A stretch of 32,186 bases of DNA, taken from contig DMAW01000146.1 of NCBI GenBank assembly GCA_003446375.1, forward strand, positions 1 to 32,186, given 5' to 3'. Made by a program: the position numbers and the translations under genes. Numbering within the stretch: position 1 is the first letter of the stretch; each line of letters opens with the position of its first letter. A model generated the notes under the pieces. The model was not told the origin of the DNA. It searched no databases and was given only the letters and a program-made list of their open reading frames with translations. The stretch comes from Eubacteriaceae bacterium. Its GTDB lineage: Bacteria > Bacillota > Clostridia > Eubacteriales > Alkalibacteraceae. Positions 15,762 to 24,074 of the stretch are shown here, in pieces.

Positions 15762-17057
15762 ATGAATATAAATGAGGCTGCAAAAGCTGCAAAAACCGCA
15801 TCGGTTCATTTGGCGGCTGTTGAATCACAAATCAAGGATAAGGCTTTGGCAGAAATAGCCAAGGAGCTTAAGGATAGAATAAAAGATATTGAAAAAGCAA
15901 ATCAAGAAGACCTGAATAGAAGCGAAGAAGAAAATCTGGCTGCGCCACTTTTGAAAAGACTTAAATTTGATGAAGGCAAAGTGATGGATGTCATTTCGGG
16001 AATCGAAAGCCTAAGAAAGCTTGAAGAGCCTGTCGGAAAGACGCTTGCCACTACAGCCCTTGACGATGATTTGTTGCTATATAAGGTAAGTTGTCCCATA
16101 GGGGTCATCGGAGTGATTTTTGAGTCTAGGCCTGATGCCTTGGTTCAGATATCCACGCTATGTCTAAAGAGCGGAAACAGCGTCATATTAAAAGGCGGTT
16201 CTGAGGCAAAGAATACCAATAGGATTCTTTGGGAGATCATCAAGACGGCATCTGAAAGGGCAGGGATTCCTTCTGGATGGGTACAGCTGATAGAGACAAG
16301 AGAAGACGTAGGAGGAATGCTAAAGCTTGATGATTACATCGATTTGATCATACCAAGGGGATCTAATGATTTCGTAAAGTACATAATGGAAAATTCGAAT
16401 ATACCCGTTTTAGGGCATGCGGACGGGATCTGTCATTGTTATGTTGATGAAAGTGCAGACGTTGATATGGCAGTAAAAATAGTGACTGATTCAAAGACCC
16501 AATATGTAGCAGTCTGCAATGCGACAGAGACGCTTTTGGTAAATGCTAAAATAGCGGAGAGATTTCTTCCGGCAATCAAAGGATCTTTAGAAGCCAAAAA
16601 CGTTGAGATCGTCGGAGACGAAAATGTAAGAAAGGTAATTGATGTAGAGCCATCAACAGAAGAAGACTGGAAGACGGAATACCTTGATTACAAGATTGCC
16701 ATTAAGGTAGTGGATAACCTTGGAGAGGCTATAGAACATATCAATAAATACGGTTCAGGGCACACAGATGCAATAGTGACTTCAGATAAAATCAATGTAG
16801 AGACTTTCATGAACCTAGTGGATTCAGGAAACGTATTTTGGAACTGTTCGACGAGATTCAGCGACGGTTTTAGGTATGGATTCGGAGCAGAAGTGGGAAT
16901 AAGCACCAACAAGATACATGCCAGGGGTCCTGTAGGACTTGATGGGCTTTTGATATACAAGTACAAAATGATAGGGCACGGCAATATCGTCGATGATTAT
17001 GAAACAGGTAAAAAAACCTACAAGCATACTAAGCTCCACAAAGAATTTGAACTGTAG
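15762..17057 (+). CDS. proA: gamma-glutamyl phosphate reductase (glutamate-5-semialdehyde dehydrogenase)
   Basis: NADPH-dependent second step of proline synthesis, reducing gamma-glutamyl phosphate to glutamate-5-semialdehyde. The 431-residue protein belongs to the aldehyde dehydrogenase fold; the catalytic cysteine is Cys252 in YVAVCNATETLLVN, and FESRPDALVQ, LKGGSEA, PRGSNDFV and GHADGICHCYVD are ProA signatures. The ATG at 15762 follows GGAGGG; an ATG seven codons earlier would absorb that site. No proB (glutamate 5-kinase), its usual neighbour, is found in the window, so the first step must be encoded elsewhere. Confidence 0.95.
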   Translation: MNINEAAKAAKTASVHLAAVESQIKDKALAEIAKELKDRIKDIEKANQEDLNRSEEENLAAPLLKRLKFDEGKVMDVISGIESLRKLEEPVGKTLATTALDDDLLLYKVSCPIGVIGVIFESRPDALVQISTLCLKSGNSVILKGGSEAKNTNRILWEIIKTASERAGIPSGWVQLIETREDVGGMLKLDDYIDLIIPRGSNDFVKYIMENSNIPVLGHADGICHCYVDESADVDMAVKIVTDSKTQYVAVCNATETLLVNAKIAERFLPAIKGSLEAKNVEIVGDENVRKVIDVEPSTEEDWKTEYLDYKIAIKVVDNLGEAIEHINKYGSGHTDAIVTSDKINVETFMNLVDSGNVFWNCSTRFSDGFRYGFGAEVGISTNKIHARGPVGLDGLLIYKYKMIGHGNIVDDYETGKKTYKHTKLHKEFEL

Positions 17058-17073
17058 GATGCAGTATCGCCTA

Positions 17074-17102
17074 TTGACGCGATAGGAAAACTGTGTTATG
17101 AT
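17074..17102 (+). promoter_or_regulatory. metK promoter
   Basis: TTGACG at 17074-17079 and TATGAT at 17097-17102 are separated by 17 bases and would start the riboswitch leader near 17109. TATCGC (17065-17070) and GCGATA (17079-17084) form an inverted repeat around the -35. Confidence 0.7.
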
Positions 17103-17126
17103 ATTTTCAATTGAATAAGATATTTA

Positions 17127-17264
17127 CCTTATCCAGAGTGGTGGAGGGACTAGGCCCTATGAAACCCGGCAACCGGCTATAAGCTTGGTGCCAATACCTA
17201 CAGAAAATCTGAATGATAAGGACAGCTTGATTATAGAGCCTCGTCCTTTGACGGGGCTTTTTTT
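17127..17264 (+). promoter_or_regulatory. SAM-I (S-box) riboswitch controlling metK
   Basis: The leader has the conserved SAM-I features in order: the P1 strand CCTTATC (17127-17133), CCAGAGTGGTGGAGGGA, the GGCCC/TGAAACC segment, GGCAACC, GGTGCCAAT, and the closing P1 strand GATAAGG (17215-17221). An expression platform follows. AAGGAC (17218-17223), overlapping the 3' strand of P1, can pair with GTCCTT (17243-17248), which overlaps the 5' arm of the terminator. This gives the usual switch: SAM stabilises P1 and frees the terminator, so metK is turned off when SAM is plentiful. Confidence 0.96.
17235..17264 (+). terminator. riboswitch-controlled terminator before metK
   Basis: Stem 17238-17245 with 17250-17257 (8 bp, one G-T pair) and loop CTTT, followed by seven T (17258-17264). 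Its 5' arm is shared with the antiterminator of the SAM-I riboswitch. Confidence 0.92.
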
Positions 17265-17293
17265 ATTACGATTAATCGATTGGAGGAATTAAA

Positions 17294-18487
17294 ATGACTA
17301 AGAAACTGTTCACTTCGGAATCTGTCACCGAAGGACATCCGGATAAAATGTGCGACCAGATATCAGATGCGATTTTGGATGCAATACTAGCTGAGGATCC
17401 AAACGGCAGGGTAGCTTGCGAAACCCTTGTGACAACGGGTCTTGTTATGGTCGCAGGGGAGATATCGACTGATTGCTACGTTGACATCCAAAAGATAGTG
17501 AGGGAAACAGTCCGGGATATTGGATATACAAGGGCAAAGTACGGTTTTGACTGCGATACCTGCGCAGTTGTTACTTCGATTCACGAGCAGTCACCAGATA
17601 TCGCGCAAGGAGTAGACAAGTCTCTTGAATCGAGAACAGGAGAAGATTCAAACGGCGAAGCGGCAGAAACTGGAGCTGGAGATCAGGGAATGATGTTTGG
17701 GTTTGCCTGCAATGAAACGCCTGAACTGATGCCCCTTCCGATTTCGCTAGCACATAGGCTATCTAAAAAGCTCTCAGAAGTAAGAAAAACCGGAACGTTG
17801 GAGTATCTTCGACCTGACGGAAAAACCCAGGTAACTATCGAATACGAGGATGAAAAGCCTAAAAGAGTAGACACGGTGGTAATCAGCACGCAACATAGTC
17901 CGGATGTAGATCTTGATACTATCAGAAGAGATCTTATCAAGTACGTTATCAAACCGATAATTGATGAGAGCTTTATCGATGATAAGACAAAGATATTGAT
18001 AAATCCCACCGGAAGGTTCGTAATAGGAGGGCCTCAAGGAGATGCGGGCCTTACGGGCAGAAAGATAATTGTGGATACTTATGGAGGGTACGGAAGGCAT
18101 GGAGGAGGAGCGTTTTCCGGCAAGGATCCTACAAAGGTAGATAGATCAGGGGCATATGCGGCGAGACATGTAGCTAAAAATATAGTAGCTGCAGGACTTG
18201 CGGATAAGTGCGAAGTTGAGATTGCCTACGCAATCGGCGTAGCAAGGCCGGTGTCTATTTATGTGGATACATTTGGAACAGGAAAGATAAGTGAAGACAG
18301 ATTAATAGAGCTTATAAAAAGAAACTTTGACTTAAGGCCTGCGGCGATGATAAGAGATCTAGACCTTAGAAAGCCTATTTATAAAAAGACTGCAGCTTAC
18401 GGCCACTTCGGAAGAGCCGATATCGATCTTCCTTGGGAAAGAACGGATAAAGCTGAGACCTTGAAAAGAGAAGCGGAAGAGATTTAA
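17294..18487 (+). CDS. metK: S-adenosylmethionine synthase
   Basis: Makes S-adenosylmethionine from methionine and ATP, releasing phosphate and pyrophosphate. The 397 residues fit the family length. Motifs seen are GHPDK at residues 14-18 (ATP contact), GAGDQGMMFGFA, the glycine-rich loop GGGAFSGKDPTKVDRS and the C-terminal FGRADIDLPWE. The ATG at 17294 follows GGAGG at good spacing. It is preceded by a SAM-I riboswitch, so its product represses its own synthesis, and followed by a shared terminator, so it is a single-gene transcript. Confidence 0.98.
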   Translation: MTKKLFTSESVTEGHPDKMCDQISDAILDAILAEDPNGRVACETLVTTGLVMVAGEISTDCYVDIQKIVRETVRDIGYTRAKYGFDCDTCAVVTSIHEQSPDIAQGVDKSLESRTGEDSNGEAAETGAGDQGMMFGFACNETPELMPLPISLAHRLSKKLSEVRKTGTLEYLRPDGKTQVTIEYEDEKPKRVDTVVISTQHSPDVDLDTIRRDLIKYVIKPIIDESFIDDKTKILINPTGRFVIGGPQGDAGLTGRKIIVDTYGGYGRHGGGAFSGKDPTKVDRSGAYAARHVAKNIVAAGLADKCEVEIAYAIGVARPVSIYVDTFGTGKISEDRLIELIKRNFDLRPAAMIRDLDLRKPIYKKTAAYGHFGRADIDLPWERTDKAETLKREAEEI

Positions 18488-18522
18488 GCAAAGTCGGTCG
18501 GTTTGAAAACAGAAAGTGGAAA

Positions 18523-18567
18523 GCAGTGAATTAAAAAAAGCCCTAGGGCTTTTTTTTAATTCACTGC
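18523..18567. terminator. long bidirectional terminator shared by metK and the fab operon
   Basis: An almost perfect inverted repeat: 18523-18544 pairs with 18545-18567, with one extra T in the right arm and a core GCCC/GGGC flanked by seven A and eight T. The outer 12 bases of the right arm are the last codons and stop of fabZ on the minus strand. Both strands end the core in a T-run, so it can stop transcription from either side. Confidence 0.9.
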
Positions 18568-18981
18568 AAATGTAAGCTCGGCTTCTGCACAGACTTCTCC
18601 ATCACAATATGCAATGGCCTTGCCTATACCTACTCCTGCCATGCTTCTAATTATCTCCGTTTCAAGGGTCAGGGTATCTCCGGGGATTACCTTTCGCTTG
18701 AACTTGGCTTTTTTAATTCCTCCAAAATAAGCTATTTTCCCCTTGTTTTCTTCGAGGCTAAGCAGAGCTACAGCGCCTACCTGGGCAAGAGCTTCTATTA
18801 TCAACACTCCGGGCATCACGTGTTCCTGAGGAAAGTGACCCAAGAAAAAGTATTCATTTGCAGTCACATTCTTGATGCCCGTAGCTTTTATTCCTGCTTC
18901 GAGCTCTGTTATCTTGTCCACGAGAAGAAAGGGGTATCTGTGGGGAATTATTTCTTGTATTTGATTGCTGTTAAGTATCAT
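18556..18981 (-). CDS. fabZ: 3-hydroxyacyl-ACP dehydratase
   Basis: Dehydrates 3-hydroxyacyl-ACP to trans-2-enoyl-ACP in the elongation cycle. The 141-residue hotdog-fold protein has HRYPFLLVD at residues 14-22, catalytic His49 in GHFP and Glu63 in IIEALAQ, exactly the FabZ arrangement. FabA-type isomerase activity is not suggested. It is the last gene of the acc-fab operon, 11 bases after fabF, and its stop codon is built into the shared terminator. Confidence 0.96.
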   Translation of the reverse strand: MILNSNQIQEIIPHRYPFLLVDKITELEAGIKATGIKNVTANEYFFLGHFPQEHVMPGVLIIEALAQVGAVALLSLEENKGKIAYFGGIKKAKFKRKVIPGDTLTLETEIIRSMAGVGIGKAIAYCDGEVCAEAELTFAVN

Positions 18982-18992
18982 TGGAAAACTCC

Positions 18993-20228
18993 TTATTCAG
19001 ACCATTTTTTAAAAGCTATGGTTGCATTGTGTCCCCCAAACCCAAGTGAGTTTGAAAGCACGACTCTTATGTCAGATTCTCTTCCGACATTTGGCACATA
19101 GTCAAGAGTACACTCTGGATCTTCAACTTTATATCCGGCTGTCGGAGGGATAAAGCCTTCCTCAAGAGCCTTTGTGCATACTATGGCCTCAGCGCCTCCT
19201 GAGGCGCCTAAAAGGTGGCCGATCATGGATTTGGTGGAGCTTACGCAAAGTTTTGAAGCGTGGTCTCCAAAGAGGTTCTTTATAGCTGCGGATTCATTTA
19301 CATCATTGTAGTATGTGCTGGTTCCGTGGGCATTTATGTAATCAACGTCAGTAAGCTCAAGCCCTGCATCCATCACAGCCATTTTCATGGCCCTTCCGCC
19401 GCCTTCGCCTTCCGGAGCAGGAGAAGTTATGTGGTAAGCGTCACAAGTAGTTCCGTATCCAACGATTTCGCCATAAATCTTGGCATTTCTCTTTTTGGCA
19501 TGATCTAGGGATTCAAGGATCAAAACTCCGGCACCTTCACCCATTACAAAGCCGTCACGCTCCTTGTCAAAGGGTATCGATGCTCTTAAAGGGTCTTTTG
19601 AAGTGCTCAGCGCCTTCATTGACATAAAGCCTGCAATTCCTGTTTCACAGATTGAAGCTTCGCTTCCTCCTGCAACTGCAAGATCCATCACTCCTGCCCT
19701 GATTTTGTGGAATGCTTCGCCGATGGCATTTGTAGCAGATGCACAGGCTGTAACTATTGAAAGGCATGGTCCTTTAGCTTCGAGGGCTATTGCCACGTTT
19801 CCTGCACCCATGTTTGGAATCATCATTGGTATGAAGTAAGGGGAGACCCTGTCATGACCTTTTTCGATCTGTCTTTTGGTTTGGTCATAGAAAGTCTCGA
19901 TGCCGCCAATTCCGCTTGAAACGATGACCCCGAATTTTTCGCGGTCTATTTCAGCATCTTTAAGCCCTGCATCATCATACGCTTGGCATGAAGCGTAAAT
20001 GGCGTACTGAGAGTACTTATCAAGCCTTTTGAGCTCTCGTTTGTGGATGTATTTTTCAGGATTGAATTCCTTGATTTCACCAGCAAGGGTTACGTCGTAA
20101 TCAGTTGTATTGAACTTTGTAATCTTGTCTATTCCGCATTTTCCTGATTTGACGTTATTCCAAAACTCATTTACATCCTGTCCCAATGGAGTGATAGCTC
20201 CCATTCCTGTAATAACGACTCTGTTCAT
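18993..20228 (-). CDS. fabF: 3-oxoacyl-ACP synthase II (condensing enzyme)
   Basis: Elongating condensing enzyme that joins malonyl-ACP to the growing acyl chain. The 411 residues show the catalytic triad of this class: Cys162 in VTACASATNA, His301 in NAHGTSTYYND and His338 in KSMIGHLLGASG. The start MNRVVITGMGAITPLG is the standard FabF N-terminus and follows AGGAGG. It sits 9 bases after fabG and 11 before fabZ. Confidence 0.97.
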   Translation of the reverse strand: MNRVVITGMGAITPLGQDVNEFWNNVKSGKCGIDKITKFNTTDYDVTLAGEIKEFNPEKYIHKRELKRLDKYSQYAIYASCQAYDDAGLKDAEIDREKFGVIVSSGIGGIETFYDQTKRQIEKGHDRVSPYFIPMMIPNMGAGNVAIALEAKGPCLSIVTACASATNAIGEAFHKIRAGVMDLAVAGGSEASICETGIAGFMSMKALSTSKDPLRASIPFDKERDGFVMGEGAGVLILESLDHAKKRNAKIYGEIVGYGTTCDAYHITSPAPEGEGGGRAMKMAVMDAGLELTDVDYINAHGTSTYYNDVNESAAIKNLFGDHASKLCVSSTKSMIGHLLGASGGAEAIVCTKALEEGFIPPTAGYKVEDPECTLDYVPNVGRESDIRVVLSNSLGFGGHNATIAFKKWSE

Positions 20229-20237
20229 ATAGGCCTC

Positions 20238-20978
20238 CTAAACAACCATTCCGCCATCCACATTGATGACTTGTCCGGTTATGTATTTTGATTCATCCGA
20301 TGCAAGGTATCCAACGAGGCTAGCCACATCTTCGACGCTGCCAAGTGTTCCTGCGGGGATGTTCTTTTGTATGGCTGATTTTTGCTCTTCGCTTAGCTTG
20401 TCAGTCATGTCAGATGCTATAAAACCCGGGGCTACAGCATTTACCGTAATTCCTCTGGATGCAAATTCCTTAGCCACGGATTTGGTAAGGCCTATGATGC
20501 CTGCTTTTGAAGCTGCATAGTTGGCTTGACCGGGATTTCCGATGAGGCCTATAACCGATGCCATATTTATTATGCGGCCTTTTTTTGCCTTTAGCATCGG
20601 CTTTGCAGCGTGCTTTATGCAGTTAAAAGTGCCTTTAAGGTTGGTGCCTATGACATCATCAAAATCATTTTCAGTCATTCGAAGTATAAGAGTATCTTTG
20701 GTTATGCCTGCATTGTTGACGAGTATGTCTATGGATCCGAAAGATTCTATAGTCTTGTCAATAAGCGTCTTGGCATCTTCAAAGTTCTTGACGTCGCCTT
20801 TTACGGCTACAGCTTTTTTGCCTTGTGATATGATTTCTTCAACAAGCTCTTCGGCCATCTTGTCATTTGAGCGGTAGCTTATGACCACATTTGCTCCCAT
20901 TTGGGAAAGCTTCATCACTATGGCTCGGCCGATTCCTCTAGTGCCACCGGTAACAACCGCAGTTTTATTTGTCAACAT
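20238..20978 (-). CDS. fabG: 3-oxoacyl-ACP reductase
   Basis: NADPH-dependent reduction of 3-oxoacyl-ACP. It is a 246-residue short-chain dehydrogenase with the cofactor motif TGGTRGIG at 10-17, NNAG near 88-91 and the catalytic Ser141, Tyr154 and Lys158 (YAASK). The C-terminus ITGQVINVDGGMVV is typical for FabG. Its ATG overlaps the fabD stop by one base (TAATG), so the two are probably translationally coupled. Confidence 0.97.
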   Translation of the reverse strand: MLTNKTAVVTGGTRGIGRAIVMKLSQMGANVVISYRSNDKMAEELVEEIISQGKKAVAVKGDVKNFEDAKTLIDKTIESFGSIDILVNNAGITKDTLILRMTENDFDDVIGTNLKGTFNCIKHAAKPMLKAKKGRIINMASVIGLIGNPGQANYAASKAGIIGLTKSVAKEFASRGITVNAVAPGFIASDMTDKLSEEQKSAIQKNIPAGTLGSVEDVASLVGYLASDESKYITGQVINVDGGMVV

Positions 20979-21925
20979 TATTTTGCCTCCAATGTTTTTA
21001 GAGTTTTTTCAAGAGAGTTCATGTCCTCGACATTGAGGATAGTTGTTTTTTTGTCTATTCTTTTTACAAAGTTGGACAAAGTCTTGCCTGGGCCCACTTC
21101 GATAAAGGTATCCACGCCTTGGCTTAGCATATATTTTACGCTTTTTTCCCATTGAACCGGAGAAACAACCTGCTTGACTAGAAGGTTTTTGATGTTTTCA
21201 GGCCTATCGTATGGCATAGCGGTATAATTTGAAACTACCGGCACGTTCCATGGGTTAAAAACAAGATTTTCCAAGTAAGAATCCAGGTTGTCTGCGGCGT
21301 TTTTGAGCATTGAAGTATGGAATGGACCTGACACGCTTAAAGGAACAACTCTTTTAGCGCCTTTTTCCTTGCATAATTCCATGGCGATATTCACTGCTTT
21401 TACTGATCCGCCTATTACAATCTGGCCGGAGTAATTGTAGTTTGCAATTTCAGCAATTCCTTCTAAGGATGCCTGCTTGCAGGCTTCTTCAATTAAATCG
21501 GTATCTAGCCCGATAATGGCAGCCATCGTGCCTTTTCCGTCTGGGACTGCATTTTCCATAAAAGTACCCCTGTTGTAAACGAGCTTTACTGCATCCTCAA
21601 ATTTCATGATGCCGGAAGCCACTACTGCCGAGTATTCTCCAAGAGAAAGGCCGGCGTGAAAGAGGGGTCTTGGCAGGCCGTTATTTCGCAAGACTTCTAA
21701 AATAGCAATGCTTGCTGTCAGAAGGCAGGGCTGGGTGTAAATGGTAATGTCTAACTTTTCCTTTGGACCTTCAAAGCACAACTCCCTTAAATTAAAGGGA
21801 AGTGAAGCTTCGGCTGATTCAAAAACGGCCTTAGCTTCACTGAAATTATCGTATAGTTCTCTTCCCATGCCGATGCTTTGTGCACCTTGACCGGGAAAGA
21901 TCAAAGCGATTTCCCTATGGCTCAT
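20978..21925 (-). CDS. fabD: malonyl-CoA:ACP transacylase
   Basis: Moves malonyl groups from CoA to ACP to feed FabH and FabF. The 315-residue protein has FPGQGAQ at 10-16, the nucleophile Ser94 in HAGLSLGEYSA and the catalytic His203 in SGPFHTSML. It begins 4 bases after acpP and overlaps fabG by one base, matching the usual acpP-fabD-fabG order. Confidence 0.97.
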   Translation of the reverse strand: MSHREIALIFPGQGAQSIGMGRELYDNFSEAKAVFESAEASLPFNLRELCFEGPKEKLDITIYTQPCLLTASIAILEVLRNNGLPRPLFHAGLSLGEYSAVVASGIMKFEDAVKLVYNRGTFMENAVPDGKGTMAAIIGLDTDLIEEACKQASLEGIAEIANYNYSGQIVIGGSVKAVNIAMELCKEKGAKRVVPLSVSGPFHTSMLKNAADNLDSYLENLVFNPWNVPVVSNYTAMPYDRPENIKNLLVKQVVSPVQWEKSVKYMLSQGVDTFIEVGPGKTLSNFVKRIDKKTTILNVEDMNSLEKTLKTLEAK

Positions 21926-21929
21926 ATTC

Positions 21930-22160
21930 TTAGCCTACTTCTTTTTCAAGGTAATCGATGATGTCTTTTACTGTTATCATTTTTGCAGCATCTTCCTCAG
22001 GAATCTTTATGTCGAACTCATCCTCAAATGCCATTACGATTTCAACGATTGCCAAAGAGTCAGCACCTAAATCGTCTTGGATGTTAGCGCTTTCTACTAC
22101 TTCTTCAGCGTCTACTCCCAATTCATCCACAAGAATTTCAATTACTTTTTCTTTAATCAT
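21930..22160 (-). CDS. acpP: acyl carrier protein
   Basis: Small acidic four-helix carrier of fatty-acid intermediates, 76 residues. The phosphopantetheine attachment site is Ser35 in LGADSLAIVEI. The start has GGAGGT upstream. A 79-base AT-rich gap precedes it after fabH, the longest inside the operon; I found no convincing promoter there. No phosphopantetheinyl transferase gene is in the window. Confidence 0.97.
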   Translation of the reverse strand: MIKEKVIEILVDELGVDAEEVVESANIQDDLGADSLAIVEIVMAFEDEFDIKIPEEDAAKMITVKDIIDYLEKEVG

Positions 22161-22239
22161 TATTCTTACCTCCGTAATTTATTTATATATTTTTATTTCA
22201 AAGGAATTATCCTCTGCTGTCTACATTATCTCATGAATA

Positions 22240-23214
22240 TCAGAATTCATGCAATATGGCGCCCCAGGTAAGTCCTCCTCCAAAACCGGTTAGGATTACC
22301 TTGTCTCCTGGATTGACAAGGCCTTTTTCCATCATCTCTGCCAATGCTATTCCAATGCTCGCAGATGAGGTATTGCCGTGTTCCATAAGGTTTATGAAAA
22401 ACATTTCCTTGGGCAGGTTCATGATTTTAGCCACCTTGGCTATTATCCTGTCGTTAGCCTGGTGGGGAACTATATATTTTATATCCGTGATATCAAGATT
22501 TGCCCGTTTTAGAACTTCATTCACGCTGTCCTTGACTGCAAAAGTGGCAAACTTGAATATTTCAGCTCCATTCATGCTCATCCAAGATGGAAGGCAGGTG
22601 TTTTCACCGGAAAAAGGGCTTTTAAGGGGCAGCGCTGGAAGTGCAAGATTCATGTCGACATCCCCTCGAGAATTTGTATAGTCGGCAAGTATGCCTTTAT
22701 CCGAAGATTCAAGAACAACTGCTCCGGCGCCATCTCCGAAGAGAACGCAAGTGCTTCGGTCTTCCCAGTTAAGAGTTCGCGAAAGTGTTTCTGCACCTAT
22801 TACAAGTGCTCTCTTTGCAGTGTCTGTCTGAATGAATTTATGTGCCGTCTGTATGGCGTAGACGAGGCCTGTACAGGCTGCGTTAAGATCAAATGCCATG
22901 ACGTGCCTGTCGTTGATGCCTAATTTGTATTGAAGCATAGATGCCGTGGAAGGCATGAAATTATCTGGAGAAATTGTCGCCACGATTATCATATCGATAG
23001 TGTGGGGATCTATGTTTCCGTTTTTCAGAGCATCCACGGAGGCTCTATATGCCAAGTCCGTAGTGGATTCGTCAACGGAAATGCGTCTTTGCTCAATGCC
23101 GGTTCTGCTTTTTATCCATTGATCATTTGTATCCACCAAGGTGGACAGATCATCATTGGTTACAGTTTTTTGTGCCAAAGCTTTTCCCACGGCTATTATT
23201 TTTGAAGTTTTCAA
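22240..23214 (-). CDS. fabH: 3-oxoacyl-ACP synthase III (initiating condensing enzyme)
   Basis: Starts fatty acid synthesis by condensing an acyl-CoA with malonyl-ACP. The 324 residues contain the triad Cys114 (NAACTGLVYA), His251 (VPHQANDRII) and Asn281 (EHGNTSSASIG). The start codon at 23214 follows GAAAGGAG. A 15-base inverted repeat covers the start codon. The gene lies between the acetyl-CoA carboxylase genes and acpP; a branched-chain or acetyl primer preference cannot be read from sequence alone. Confidence 0.96.
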   Translation of the reverse strand: MKTSKIIAVGKALAQKTVTNDDLSTLVDTNDQWIKSRTGIEQRRISVDESTTDLAYRASVDALKNGNIDPHTIDMIIVATISPDNFMPSTASMLQYKLGINDRHVMAFDLNAACTGLVYAIQTAHKFIQTDTAKRALVIGAETLSRTLNWEDRSTCVLFGDGAGAVVLESSDKGILADYTNSRGDVDMNLALPALPLKSPFSGENTCLPSWMSMNGAEIFKFATFAVKDSVNEVLKRANLDITDIKYIVPHQANDRIIAKVAKIMNLPKEMFFINLMEHGNTSSASIGIALAEMMEKGLVNPGDKVILTGFGGGLTWGAILHEF

Positions 23215-23233
23215 ATGCGTCTCCTTTCAGAAG

Positions 23234-24073
23234 TTATATGCCGATATTCCTGTATTTTTGATATCGTTTCTTCAAGAGGCCTTTTATCGGCATAGCTTTT
23301 AGAGAACGAATCTCGCCTACGAGAAGATCCTTAAGATACTGCATGCAATCTTGATAGGGGCCTTTCATGGAAATGCCTCCGGTAGGTTCGGGTATTATCT
23401 TGTCAGCGATGCCGAGATTGAAAAGATCAAAGCTAGTGAGCTTCATAAGATCAGCTGCTTCCTTGACTTTCGAACTGTCTTTCCATAAGATGCTGGCAAA
23501 GCCTTCAGGAGACAAGATAGAGTAGATGGCGTATTCCATCATCCACATTTGGTCTCCTACGCTTAACGCTAATGCTCCGCCGCTGCCGCCTTCTCCTATA
23601 ACAACGCTGATTACTGGAACTTTAAGCTCGGAAATTTCGAAGAGGTTAGTCGCTATGGCATGACCCTGCCCACGCTCTTCGGCTCCAAGGCCACAGTATG
23701 CTCCAGGTGTATCTACAAAGCATATGATGGGTCGGTTGAATTTTTCGGCCTGTTTCATCAATCTCAAGGCTTTTCTATATCCCTCAGGATAAGGCATGGC
23801 GAAGTTTCTCTTTAAGTTTTCATCTAGGTCTCTGCCTTTTTGCTGTCCAATAACGGTTACCGGCATATCATTTAACATGGCGATGCCGCCGATTGTTGAA
23901 GCATCGTCTCCGTAAGCCCTGTCCCCGTGAAGCTCTATAAAATGATCGAATATCATATCGATATAATCTTTAGCGGTAGGCCGTTCAATAGACCTGGCTA
24001 TATTTACGTTTTCCAAAGGGTCGTGTTTTACCCTTTGCAACTCTCCATCCAAGAGGATTTTGTTTTTTTCCAT
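23234..24073 (-). CDS. accA: acetyl-CoA carboxylase carboxyltransferase, alpha subunit
   Basis: With AccD it transfers the carboxyl group from biotin to acetyl-CoA to give malonyl-CoA. The 279-residue crotonase-fold protein has RDFAMP-like RNFAMPYPEGYRKALR, DTPGAYCGLGAEERGQ and the glycine-rich GEGGSGGALAL. I chose the ATG at 24073: GGAGG lies 8 bases upstream and the accD stop ends 1 base before. An ATG five codons earlier would include the ribosome binding site and overlap accD. Confidence 0.95.
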   Translation of the reverse strand: MEKNKILLDGELQRVKHDPLENVNIARSIERPTAKDYIDMIFDHFIELHGDRAYGDDASTIGGIAMLNDMPVTVIGQQKGRDLDENLKRNFAMPYPEGYRKALRLMKQAEKFNRPIICFVDTPGAYCGLGAEERGQGHAIATNLFEISELKVPVISVVIGEGGSGGALALSVGDQMWMMEYAIYSILSPEGFASILWKDSSKVKEAADLMKLTSFDLFNLGIADKIIPEPTGGISMKGPYQDCMQYLKDLLVGEIRSLKAMPIKGLLKKRYQKYRNIGI

Positions 24074-24074
24074 A

